From assembly GCA_903881085.1 (NCBI GenBank), contig CAIRSA010000523.1, positions 1 to 36,009 on the forward strand: 36,009 nucleotides of DNA, given 5' to 3'. The first letter of the stretch is position 1, and each line of letters opens with the position of its first letter. The stretch is from an uncultured Acidobacteriia bacterium (GTDB lineage Bacteria > Acidobacteriota > Terriglobia > Bryobacterales > Bryobacteraceae). The position numbers were made by a program, and so were the translations under genes. The notes below the pieces were generated by a model. The model saw only the letters and a program-made list of their open reading frames with translations, searched no databases and was not told where the DNA came from. This document shows positions 8,060-16,294 of this stretch, piece after piece.

Positions 8060-8648
8060 AGCGGAAAGCTACGCCCATGATGTGCGGAGCCACTATGCTC
8101 AGCGGCAGCCGGAACTCTTCCATCTGCACATGGCTGAAGCCGGCCCGCATCAACACTTCCGCCGTATGCCGCGCGGGGTCGCAACCGCCGCCTGCGAATC
8201 CCCATAGCGGCTTGATGAGCCGCTGCATGCGATGCAACATCGATCCTCGCGGCGCGGCAACGTGCTCCACGAACAGGAACCGGCCGCCCGGCTTCAAAAT
8301 CCGCCGGATTTCGGTGAGGCATTGCGCGGGGTCGGCGACAGAGCAGAGCACCAGCGTACAAACCACCGCGTCCACGCTGGTATCGGGCATCCCCGTTTTC
8401 TCTGCAAAACCAAGCCGTAACTCACCACCAGCTGTCTTCATGTGCATGAAGGGGTTGGGCTCGATACCGATCCAGCGCACGTCCTGCGAGTAGTAGGGAA
8501 GGTTCACGCCGGTGCCGGGACCAATCTCGACCACTGTCCCTGATAGACCTTCGAACAAGCGGCGCTTGCGGTCTTCGAGCAGGCGGTCATGATGCGCGCT
8601 CACCTTTCCCAGGAGCCATGCGAACCATCGGTCACCAATGCGAGCCAT
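8058..8648 (-). CDS. Class I SAM-dependent methyltransferase, METTL7/PmtA-like
   Basis: A 196-residue methyltransferase. Motif I is VVEIGPGTG (39-47). IGIEPNPFMH ends the second strand, VDAVVCTLVLCSV is the post-I region, and LKPGGRFLFVEHVAAP is the motif III region. The GGGCDPARHTAEVLMRAGF segment is typical of METTL7-like and small phospholipid or thiol methyltransferases. The substrate cannot be told. The frame extends upstream to 8948, but that part overlaps the divergent oxidoreductase gene. ATG 8648 is chosen because the family N terminus begins there and TATCAT precedes it by six bases. Confidence 0.85.
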   Translation of the reverse strand: MARIGDRWFAWLLGKVSAHHDRLLEDRKRRLFEGLSGTVVEIGPGTGVNLPYYSQDVRWIGIEPNPFMHMKTAGGELRLGFAEKTGMPDTSVDAVVCTLVLCSVADPAQCLTEIRRILKPGGRFLFVEHVAAPRGSMLHRMQRLIKPLWGFAGGGCDPARHTAEVLMRAGFSHVQMEEFRLPLSIVAPHIMGVAFR

Positions 8649-8654
8649 GTCTTT

Positions 8655-8660
8655 ATGATA
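8655..8660 (-). promoter_or_regulatory. -10 box for the METTL7-like gene
   Basis: TATCAT on the minus strand, six bases before the ATG at 8648. No clear -35. The spacing fits a leaderless transcript. Confidence 0.4.
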
Positions 8661-8702
8661 TCGGCCGCACGGTGGTGTAGACTGTGAAATTGTAGGCCAA
8701 CG

Positions 8703-9158
8703 ATGATTAAACTCAAACTCAATGGAACGAACCGTCAATTCGACGGCGATCCGGAGATGCCACTGTTGTGGTATCTGCGCGATGAGCTGCAGTTGAACGG
8801 AACCAAGTATGGCTGTGGACGCGGCTTGTGCGGTGCGTGCACGGTGCTGCTCAATGGCGTGGCAACGCGCAGCTGCATCACCACGATGAAGAGCCTGGCG
8901 GGCAAAGCCGTCACCACCATCGAAGGGCTCAGCGCGCATGGAGACCATCCGGTGCAGAAGGCCTGGAAGACGATTGCCGTACCGCAGTGCGGTTATTGCC
9001 AGAGCGGACAGATCATGCAGGCAGCTTCGCTATTGAAGAAGACGCCGAAGCCCACCGATGCGGACATCGATTCGGCAATGTCGGGCAACATCTGCCGCTG
9101 CGGCACGTATCAACGAATTCGCAAGGCCGTGAAGATCGCGGCAGGGGTGAAGGCATGA
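8703..9158 (+). CDS. 2Fe-2S subunit of an isoquinoline 1-oxidoreductase-type molybdenum hydroxylase
   Basis: A 151-residue electron-transfer subunit of the xanthine oxidase family. The N-terminal plant-ferredoxin domain has C38, C43, C46 and C58 (YGCGRGLCGACTVLLNG). The helical domain binds the second 2Fe-2S cluster with C96, C99, C131 and C133 (QCGYCQSGQI, GNICRCGTYQRIR). It works with the large subunit directly downstream, whose ATG overlaps this stop (ATGA). No FAD subunit is present, as expected for the IorAB layout, where electrons pass to a membrane or cytochrome acceptor. A possible Shine-Dalgarno sequence, GTAGG, lies at 8692-8696. Confidence 0.93.
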   Translation: MIKLKLNGTNRQFDGDPEMPLLWYLRDELQLNGTKYGCGRGLCGACTVLLNGVATRSCITTMKSLAGKAVTTIEGLSAHGDHPVQKAWKTIAVPQCGYCQSGQIMQAASLLKKTPKPTDADIDSAMSGNICRCGTYQRIRKAVKIAAGVKA

Positions 9159-11392
9159 ACCGCGTCCAACATGTAAGCCGGCGTGATTTTCTCGGCGGAG
9201 TTTTCTCGGCCAGCGCGCTTGTGCTCGGCGTGCAAGTGCTGCCACTGGATTTGGAAGCCAAGCCCTCGGCTTGGAATCCAAACGTTTATCTGGGCATCGA
9301 TGCCGATGGAACCATCACCATCATTGCTCATCGCTCTGAGATGGGAACCGGCATTCGCACCGTGCTGCCAACGGTGCTGGCGGACGAACTGGAAGCCGAC
9401 TGGAAGCGCGTCAAGATTGAACAGGCGATTGGCGACAAGAAGTTCGGCGATCAGAATACCGATGGATCCTGCTCGATTCGCGATTTCTACGACGCGATGC
9501 GCGAAGCCGGCGCCAGCGCGCGTTTGATGCTGGAACGGGCCGCAGCGGCAAAGTGGAATGTGCCGGTGGGCGAATGCCAGGCAAAGATGCATGAGGTGGT
9601 GCACAGCAAGAGCGGCAAGAAACTCGGCTATGGCGAACTGGCATCGCTTGCGGCCAGCCAGCCGATGCCGAAGAAGGAAGAGCTGCACCTGAAATCCGCG
9701 GCAGACTTCCGCTACATGGGCAAGGACGTGCCGATCGTCGACCTCGACAATCTGGTCACCGGCAAAGGTGTGTTCGGCATGGACGCATCGATGCCGGGCA
9801 TGGTCTATGCCTCTATCGAGCATCCGCCGGTGTATGGCAGCTCGGTCAAATCAGTCGATGATGCCGAAGCGAAGAAGGTCGCCGGTGTGCAGCAGACTGT
9901 GGTGATCGATGGCTTCAAACCGCCGCACAACTTCCAGGCGCTGGGCGGCGTAGCCGTCATCGCAACCAGCAACTGGGCAGCAATGCAGGGCCGCAAAAAG
10001 CTGAAGGTTGAATGGACCGGGAGCTCGCACAACTCGTACGAATCGGAAGCCTACAAGAAGGCGCTGATGGATGCCGCGGGGCAGCCGCAGAAGGTGGTGC
10101 GCAACATCGGCAATGTGGACGCCGCATTCAGCGCAGGCGCCAAGACGCACGAGGCCGCTTACTACGTCCCGATGCTCTCGCATGCTCCGATGGAGCCACC
10201 CGCAGCGGTGGCTGAATACAAAGACGGCAAGGTGATCTGCCATGCCGCGACACAGAATCCGCAGGCCGTGCAGGACACGGTGGCAGCAGCGGTGGGCATC
10301 GACAAGAGCAACGTCATCTGCAACGTGACGCTGCTGGGCGGCGGGTTCGGGCGCAAGTCAAAGCCTGACTACGTGGCCGAAGCAGCGATCCTGTCGAAGA
10401 AGTTGGGCAAGCCGGTGAAGGTGATGTGGAGCCGCGAAGACGATATCCGTTTCGACTTTTATCACACCGTTGCTGGCTTGTACATGAAGGCAGCGGTCGA
10501 TGCCAAGGGACGACCCACGGCATGGCTGCAACGCAGCGTGTTTCCGACGATCGGCTCCACCTTCGACCCTTCGGCCAAATATGGCCAGGAGTTCGAAATG
10601 GGCATGGGTTGGGTGGATCTGCCGTTCGACATCGCCAATCATCGTGCGGAGAATGGACCGGCCGATAACCATGTGCGCATCGGCTGGATGCGTTCCGTGG
10701 CGCACATCTATCACGCGTTCGCGATTCATTCCTTCGTTGATGAATTGGCTGCGGCGGCTGGGCGTGACCGTGTTGAGTTCCTGCTTGACGTGGTTGGGCC
10801 GGGACGCAAAGTGCCGATCAATCCTGAGGGCATGAAGTATTGGAACAACACCATGACGCAGGATAAATATCCAGTGGACACGGCCCGCTTACGCAAAGTG
10901 ATTGAAGTTGCCGCGGAGCGTTCAGGCTGGGCCAACAAGAAGCCGGCGAAGGGCCGCGCACTTGGCATCGCCGCGCATCGCAGCTTCTTGAGCTACGTTG
11001 CCGCGGTGGTGGAAGTGGAAGTGGACGACAAGGGCAGGGTGAAGATTCCGCGCGTGGACATCGCGGTCGATTGCGGAACGATCATCAACCCCGATCGCGT
11101 GAAGGCGCAGTTCGAAGGCGGCGCGGTGTTTGGAACCAGCATCGCCATGATGGGCGAGATCACGGCGAAGAACGGGGTGATTCAACAGTCGAACTTCCAC
11201 GATTATCCGGTGGCTCGCATGAATGAATCGCCGCTGGAAACGCACGTGCACATTGTGCAGAGCAATGAACCGCCGGCCGGCGTGGGAGAGCCGGGCGTGC
11301 CACCGATTGCTCCGGCGATCTGCAATGCGATCTTTGCCGCAACAGGCAAGCGCATTCGGGAGTTGCCGGTGAAGCGGCACTCGCTGGTTTAG
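9155..11392 (+). CDS. Molybdopterin-binding large subunit, isoquinoline 1-oxidoreductase beta type, Tat-exported
   Basis: A 745-residue catalytic subunit that would hydroxylate an N-heteroaromatic or aldehyde-type substrate; the natural substrate is unknown. The N terminus carries a twin-arginine signal (SRRDFLGG, Arg 9-10, then SASALVLGVQVLPL), so the complex is probably periplasmic, with the small subunit co-exported. Family landmarks are GTGIRTVLPTVLADEL near residue 65, LLGGGFGRKSKPDYV in the middle and GEPGVPPIAPAICNA near the C terminus, where the Glu (about residue 712) is the catalytic base. Length matches IorB-type proteins. No molybdenum-cofactor insertion chaperone (XdhC-like) is seen nearby. 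Confidence 0.92.
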   Translation: MNRVQHVSRRDFLGGVFSASALVLGVQVLPLDLEAKPSAWNPNVYLGIDADGTITIIAHRSEMGTGIRTVLPTVLADELEADWKRVKIEQAIGDKKFGDQNTDGSCSIRDFYDAMREAGASARLMLERAAAAKWNVPVGECQAKMHEVVHSKSGKKLGYGELASLAASQPMPKKEELHLKSAADFRYMGKDVPIVDLDNLVTGKGVFGMDASMPGMVYASIEHPPVYGSSVKSVDDAEAKKVAGVQQTVVIDGFKPPHNFQALGGVAVIATSNWAAMQGRKKLKVEWTGSSHNSYESEAYKKALMDAAGQPQKVVRNIGNVDAAFSAGAKTHEAAYYVPMLSHAPMEPPAAVAEYKDGKVICHAATQNPQAVQDTVAAAVGIDKSNVICNVTLLGGGFGRKSKPDYVAEAAILSKKLGKPVKVMWSREDDIRFDFYHTVAGLYMKAAVDAKGRPTAWLQRSVFPTIGSTFDPSAKYGQEFEMGMGWVDLPFDIANHRAENGPADNHVRIGWMRSVAHIYHAFAIHSFVDELAAAAGRDRVEFLLDVVGPGRKVPINPEGMKYWNNTMTQDKYPVDTARLRKVIEVAAERSGWANKKPAKGRALGIAAHRSFLSYVAAVVEVEVDDKGRVKIPRVDIAVDCGTIINPDRVKAQFEGGAVFGTSIAMMGEITAKNGVIQQSNFHDYPVARMNESPLETHVHIVQSNEPPAGVGEPGVPPIAPAICNAIFAATGKRIRELPVKRHSLV

Positions 11393-11395
11393 GAA

Positions 11396-11456
11396 GCGGG
11401 GCGAGTGCCACTCGGCGAGCAGATTACCAAATCAATGTCGCTTACATTGATTTGAT
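11396..11456 (+). repeat. 3'-end repeat element, copy 2, with a 10-bp perfect hairpin
   Basis: Starts four bases after the stop of the molybdenum-hydroxylase gene. GCGGGGCGAGTGCCACTC (11396-11413) is followed by GCAGATT and a perfect stem AAATCAATGT / ACATTGATTT (11429-11438 and 11444-11453, loop CGCTT). The first block nearly equals that after the M81 gene. The second half is repeated in inverted orientation at 11583-11620. Confidence 0.6.
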
Positions 11457-11506
11457 GAGGCGAGCTTCCGATTTGGTAAGCGATTCATTGGGACATTGCG
11501 GTGGAG

Positions 11507-11574
11507 GGCATTTGGGGTCAGACAGCCCATTTTCGGCAAATACGGGCGACAAACGGTGTCAGACCCCAAATGCC
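11507..11574. repeat. REP-like long inverted repeat
   Basis: The arms 11507-11524 and 11557-11574 are complementary over 18 bp with one mismatch; each contains GGCATTTGGGGTC or its complement. The inner part also folds (CCC-ATTT / AAAT-..-GGG). The TGGGGTC...GACCCC core resembles palindromes found near REP-associated (RAYT) transposases in many genomes. No transposase gene is present here. Confidence 0.55.
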
Positions 11575-11582
11575 ACGCGTCG

Positions 11583-11620
11583 TTCTAGTCAATGTGAGCG
11601 ATATTGGATTACCAATCTGC
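11583..11620 (-). repeat. 3'-end repeat element, copy 3, inverted
   Basis: Read on the minus strand it begins GCAGATTGGTAATCC and continues ATATCGCTCACATTGA. It matches copy 2 (11419-11456) at roughly three quarters of positions. It begins just after the stop codon of the TPR gene on that strand, so it too sits at a gene 3' end. With copy 2 it brackets the REP-like palindrome. Confidence 0.5.
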
Positions 11621-11621
11621 C

Positions 11622-13280
11622 CTACTTCGAGAGTTCCTTTACTTTGGCTTGATCTTCCTTTGCGGCCGCCTTATCGCCTGTGGCGAGATAGGCGGCCGCT
11701 CTGTTTTGGTAGGCGTTCAGGTACTTGGGATTGAGCTTGATGGCGGCCGAATAATCTTCAAACGCGTTCTTGAATTTCTTTAACCGGAAGTAGGCGTAGC
11801 CGCGGCCGTTGTAGGCAAGAGCGAGCTTGGGGTCCAACTGGATCGCTTTGTTGAAGACCTCGATGGCATCGGCCAGTTGTCCGGCGTTCATTAGCTCGCG
11901 AGCTTTGTTGTTGTAGGCGGAAGCGGAAAGCGCTGGCGCGGAGCCGGCGAGAATTGTCTTGGCCGAGGGCACGTCTGTTTTGACAGGAGGAGCAACTGGC
12001 ACCGGTGCGGGTTTGGGCGCAGCCGGTTTTGGAACCTCTTTGACGATGAGTGCGGGCGGTGGTGGCGCTGCGGCAACTACAACGGGAGCGGGAGCAGGCG
12101 CGGGTTCCGGCGCAGGAGGAGCGGCGGAGGCGCGGGACGCTTCGTCCAATTTTTCGAGGGCCTTACGCAGCACATTCTGTATGTCCTGATTCTTCGGGTC
12201 GAGACTTACGGCCTGTCGCAAATCCTTTTGCGCAAGCTCGTATTGCCCCAACAGGAAGTAGGCGCTGCCGCGGGCGAACCAGGCTTCCGCCATTTTCGGA
12301 TCGAGTTCAATCGCCTTTGTGCGATCGGCAAGGCCCTTTTCGTGCTGTCCCATTAAGTGGTAACTGCCGCCACGGGCGATCAATGGCTGCGGTTTATCGG
12401 GCCGCAAGCGCACGGCGAGATCACGGTCGGCCAATGCTTTTTCGGGTTGATTGATTTGCACGTAGCAGTGGGCGCGGGCAAGAATCGTGTTGATGTCCTT
12501 GGGGTCGGCGCGCATCGCCTCGGTAAAATCGGCAATGGCCTTTTCGTTCTCGTTTAAGAAGCGGTGCGATTCGCCGCGCAGGAAATAGGCACGCGCGTTG
12601 TTGGGATCCAATTTTACAGCTTGATCGAAATCAGAGATACCGCGCGCAAACAGGCCCAGTTGGCCGTAGGCAAAGCCACGATCAACGTATAGTTCGGCGC
12701 GGCCGGGCTGAAGTGCGATGGTGCGATCGAAGTCATCGATCGCATCGCGGTATTGCGAGAGCGCCAGATACGCTTCGGCGCGCGCTTTGTAGGGTTCCGG
12801 ACTATCGAGCCGCAGCTTGATTCCGAGCGAGTAGTTCTCAATGGCTTTCTGGTGCCGGCCAAGTTTGGCGTAGGCGGCGGCCAAGTTGTTGTAGACGGCG
12901 GCGCGGGCACATTTGAGCGCGATAGCTTTCTCGTATTCTTCGATAGCTTGCGCGGGCTTGCCCGAAAGCATCTGAATTTCGCCTCGCAAGGCAAAGGCCT
13001 CGCAATCAGTGGGCGCGATGCGGGCTGCGTCATTAGCGTCGGTCAGAGCCTTTTTGTAATCCTTGATGGCGATATACACTCTGGCTCGCTCGCGGTAGGG
13101 GGCGGAGTTGGTTGGGTCGTAGAGGATCGCGGTGGTGAGTGACTCCAGCGCCGCATTGGTCTGCCCGCTTTCAGCGAGCTTTACGCCTTGATCGTAGGCC
13201 GCCTTGGCGCGCTTTGGATCGACCCTTTGCGCGCACAAGGCGGCCAAAATAATAAGCCCAAGCGCCAATACACGAAACAT
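11622..13280 (-). CDS. Secreted TPR-repeat protein with a Pro/Ala-rich linker
   Basis: A 552-residue protein. The N terminus (FRVLALGLIILAALCAQ) is a signal peptide, so the protein is exported. About ten TPRs follow (about residues 25-385) with typical A-Y-x-x-R-G and AIxDFxxAIxLxP spacing (YVDRGFAYGQLGLFARGISD, YFLRGESHRFLNENEKAIAD). A low-complexity Pro/Ala/Val linker spans about 390-440 and contains runs such as APAPAPVVVAAAPPPP. Two or three more TPRs (about 450-540) end the protein. Probable periplasmic scaffold; the partner is unknown. It converges with the molybdenum hydroxylase. No Shine-Dalgarno sequence is visible. Confidence 0.85.
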   Translation of the reverse strand: MFRVLALGLIILAALCAQRVDPKRAKAAYDQGVKLAESGQTNAALESLTTAILYDPTNSAPYRERARVYIAIKDYKKALTDANDAARIAPTDCEAFALRGEIQMLSGKPAQAIEEYEKAIALKCARAAVYNNLAAAYAKLGRHQKAIENYSLGIKLRLDSPEPYKARAEAYLALSQYRDAIDDFDRTIALQPGRAELYVDRGFAYGQLGLFARGISDFDQAVKLDPNNARAYFLRGESHRFLNENEKAIADFTEAMRADPKDINTILARAHCYVQINQPEKALADRDLAVRLRPDKPQPLIARGGSYHLMGQHEKGLADRTKAIELDPKMAEAWFARGSAYFLLGQYELAQKDLRQAVSLDPKNQDIQNVLRKALEKLDEASRASAAPPAPEPAPAPAPVVVAAAPPPPALIVKEVPKPAAPKPAPVPVAPPVKTDVPSAKTILAGSAPALSASAYNNKARELMNAGQLADAIEVFNKAIQLDPKLALAYNGRGYAYFRLKKFKNAFEDYSAAIKLNPKYLNAYQNRAAAYLATGDKAAAKEDQAKVKELSK

Positions 13281-13315
13281 AGGTTATGTTTTAGTGTACT
13301 GCCTTCCGGCTGAAA

Positions 13316-13618
13316 TTAGTATCGCCACTTTCCACGATGGAACTTGTAGCCGCGGCCATGCGGCTCCCAAAACGCAGGGATCCACACAGCGCGCGCACGA
13401 GGCGGGCGGTTCCAGAATCCGTTGACCCAGAACCAGCGGCCGCCGCGCCAATCATAATATCCATCGCACCACACGTAGCCTGGGCCGGGGGCATAACCGA
13501 CTGCACCGTAGCGGGCCGGAGGCGGCGGCGTTCGCACCTCATACGGGCGCTCAGCACAAGCAGTAGTTAGGCCGAGAGTGGCAAGCAAAAAGCATGTTGT
13601 TATCGCTTTCCTGATCAT
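13316..13618 (-). CDS. Small YXWGXW-repeat-type lipoprotein
   Basis: A 100-residue exported protein. The N terminus (MIRKAITTCFLLATLGLTTAC) is a likely lipoprotein signal with the Cys at 21, although Thr at -3 is not ideal for a lipobox. The mature part is Tyr/Trp/Gly/Pro-rich and carries the repeated aromatic pattern of YXWGXW proteins (WCDGYYDWRGGRWFWVNGFW, then IPAFWEPHGRGYKFHRGKW). Such proteins are surface or periplasmic and poorly understood. ATG 13618 is preceded by AGGGAGA at about eight bases. A longer frame to 13723 lacks support. It diverges from the PSCyt1 gene and lies 35 bases upstream of the TPR gene on the same strand. Confidence 0.8.
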   Translation of the reverse strand: MIRKAITTCFLLATLGLTTACAERPYEVRTPPPPARYGAVGYAPGPGYVWCDGYYDWRGGRWFWVNGFWNRPPRARAVWIPAFWEPHGRGYKFHRGKWRY

Positions 13619-13670
13619 GGTCAAGTCTCCCTGACATGTAGAACGTACAGACCCGTGCGATGGTTGCGAT

Positions 13671-13700
13671 TTGGATACATACATGAAAATCAAATAATAT
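13671..13700 (+). promoter_or_regulatory. Promoter of the PSCyt1/DUF1549 operon
   Basis: TTGGAT (13671-13676), an 18-bp spacer and TAATAT (13695-13700). The -10 ends six bases before GTG 13707, so the transcript would start at or near the start codon. The six bases between are GAGGAA. Confidence 0.5.
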
Positions 13701-13706
13701 GAGGAA

Positions 13707-16285
13707 GTGTTAATCCAAGCCATTTCCGTTCTTGCGCTGGGCGCGGCGTTCGCTCAAAGTCCAGAGGAGCGCTTTGAGATGAGCGTGCGACCGGTGATTG
13801 CGAAGAACTGCTATCCGTGCCATTCGCAGGCAGGGATGGGCGGACTGAAGCTCGATTCGCGCGAGGCTGTGATGAAGGGCGGCAAGTCGGGCGCAGTTGT
13901 TGTGGCAGGCAAGCCCGAGGAGAGCTTGCTGATTCAGGCAGTGGCCCAGACGCATGCGCGGTTGAAGATGCCGCCGAATGGGAAGCTCTCCGTGGATGAG
14001 ATCGCGGTGCTGCGGGAGTGGGTCCGCGGCGGTGCGATGTGGCCTGCGGCGAATGCGGGTGCCACGCAGGCGGCTTCGCACTGGGCGTTTCTTCCGTTGA
14101 AGAGTTCGGGCGAAGAGTCAATCGATGCGTTTGTTGAGAAGGGTCTGGCTGCGGCAGGGCTCAAAGCCAATGCCGAAGCGGACAAGCGGACGCTGATGCG
14201 GCGAGTGTACTTCGATCTGATTGGTATGCCGCCAACACCGGCAGATACCGATGCGTATATGAAGGATTCGACGAAGGACGCGTATGCCAAGTTGGTCAAC
14301 CGGCTACTGGCATCGCCGCAGTATGGCGAGCGTTGGGGTCGTTACTGGCTGGATCTGGCGCGCTACTCGGATGGACAACTGGGCGCGAATCGCGACACGC
14401 CGTTTGCGAATTCGTGGCGGTATCGGGATTGGGTGATCGAGGCTTTCAATCATGACCTGCCTTACGATGTGTTCGTGAAGGCGCAGTTGGCGGCCGATGT
14501 GATGCCTGGAACCGATAACGAGAAACTGAGACCGGCGATGGGCTTTCATGCGTTGGGGCCGCAGGGCGACGATCGCGTGGATGCGACAACTCGTGTCTTC
14601 TTAGGTCTGACTGTGGCTTGCGCGCAGTGCCACGATCACAAGTTCGACCCGATTCCGACGAAGGATTTCTATTCGCTGCAGGGCGTGTTCCGCAGCAGTG
14701 AGATCTATCAGCATCCGCTGGCTGATGCGGCGACGGTTGATGCGTTTGCCGCGCACCAGAAGAAGATCGAGGACGCGAAGTATGAACTCGATACCTTTGT
14801 GCAGAGGCGCTCGGCGGAGTTGAGCGAGTCATTAGCGCGAAAGACGGCGAGGTATTTAGTGGCGACGTGGAAGACGGCGCACGGCTTGCCGCAAGAGGAC
14901 AAGCTGGATGCGGAAGTTCTGACGCGATGGGTTGAATATTTGAAAGACCCGCGCAAGGATCATGATTTCCTAAAGCCCTATTTTGATCTGAAGCCGGATG
15001 CGCCGTTGGCGGAAGTGCAGCGCGTGGCTGCGGAGTTGGAGAAGTTCATCGTTGGTGTGCACGAGGAACGGCGGCGGATGGAAGACCGCAATTACGTGAA
15101 GATGGGCGGCGAGAAGGGCGTGCGTACGGAATCGATCCGGCAGTACACGAACCTGGAATCGCTGGAGATCCACCAATACTATTTGTGGCGCGATCTTTCG
15201 TCGGAGGCTTATAAGAAGGACTTCCTGGACTTCAAGGGCGGCGTGTATTTTTACGGCGAGAAGAATATCGCACGCTGGATGGGCCAGGAGTGGCGCGATG
15301 AGGTGAAGCGCTTGCAAGAGGTTTACGCGGCGACCAAAAAGGCCGCGCCTGCGCAGTATCCCTTTGTTCATGCGGTGCGCGAAGGCAAGAAGCCGGCGAA
15401 CATTCGCGTGGCCATTCGCGGCGATGCGAAGAATCCTGGCGAAGAAGCGCCGCGGCGATTTCTGAGTTGCCTGGCATCGGGCGAACAGCCGGCGTTCAAG
15501 AATGGCAGCGGCAGATTGGAGTTGGCTGACTCGATCATCGCGCATCCACTGGCGGCGCGAGTGATGGCGAATCGTATCTGGCAGCTGCATTTCGGACAAG
15601 GACTGGTGCGCACGGCCAGCAACTTTGGGCGACTGGGGATGCGCCGTCACATCCTGAGTTGCTGGATTATCTGGCGAAGAAGTTTGTTGATAGTGGCTGG
15701 TCAGTAAAGGCGCTTCATCGCGAAATCATGCTGTCGAAGGCCTACATGCGCAGCGCAGCGATGAATGATACGGCCGCGGCGAAGGATCCGGAGAACCGTT
15801 TGCTTTGGCGGATGAATTTGCGGCAACGCCTGGATTTCGAAGCGCTGCGCGATTCGATGTTAACGGTTTCCGGAGAGCTCGACGCGAAGGCGGGCGGGCC
15901 GGCGGCAGACATGACGGAGAAGAATTTGCGGCGAACTGTTTATGCGACGGTTGCGCGCACGGCGCCTGATCCAACGATGTCGCTGTTTGATTTTCCGAAC
16001 TCGAACATTACGAGCGAACAGCGCGTGGTGACGGTGGGTCCGCTGCAGCGGCTGTACTTTATGAATAGCGCGTTTGTGGCGGCGCGGGCCAAGGCGATCG
16101 TGGGCCGATTGAACGGAAGCGCGGCGGGCGATAGAATCAATTCCGCATATCGATTGTTGTATTCACGCGCGGCCTCGGCGGAAGAGGTTCGCATCGGCGA
16201 GGAGTTTTTGACCAAGAGCGGGCAGGCGTGGAATCAGTATGTGCAGATGTTGCTGGCTTCGAGCGAGTTCAGCGCGGTGCCGTAA
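13707..16285 (+). pseudogene. PSCyt1-DUF1549-DUF1553 cytochrome-type protein, split by a one-base deletion
   Basis: Planctomycete-type cytochrome c protein found in acidobacteria and planctomycetes beside DUF1501 or sulfatase genes. A signal peptide (LIQAISVLALGAAFAQ) is followed by the PSCyt1 domain with heme motif CYPCH and a KMPP Met ligand. DUF1549 (from about residue 125) contains a second CAQCH motif. DUF1553 follows from about residue 600. The first frame ends at 15707. From about 15644 the true continuation (PSHPELLDYLAKKFVDSGW) lies in another frame to 16285. GGGG at 15635-15638 should be GGGGG: adding one G restores ...FGRLGDAPSHPELL. Read through, the product has about 860 residues, a normal length. 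Either a real recent frameshift or a homopolymer assembly error. The GTG start lies six bases after a TAATAT box. Confidence 0.85.
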
Positions 16286-16294
16286 GGAGTCTAT

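Noticed and set aside
11501..11734. Small plus-strand frames through the REP-like region (including one starting MPRVVLV)
   Set aside because: They run across palindromes and then into the TPR gene antisense. The MPR start resembles RAYT transposases only superficially, and no HUH motif follows.
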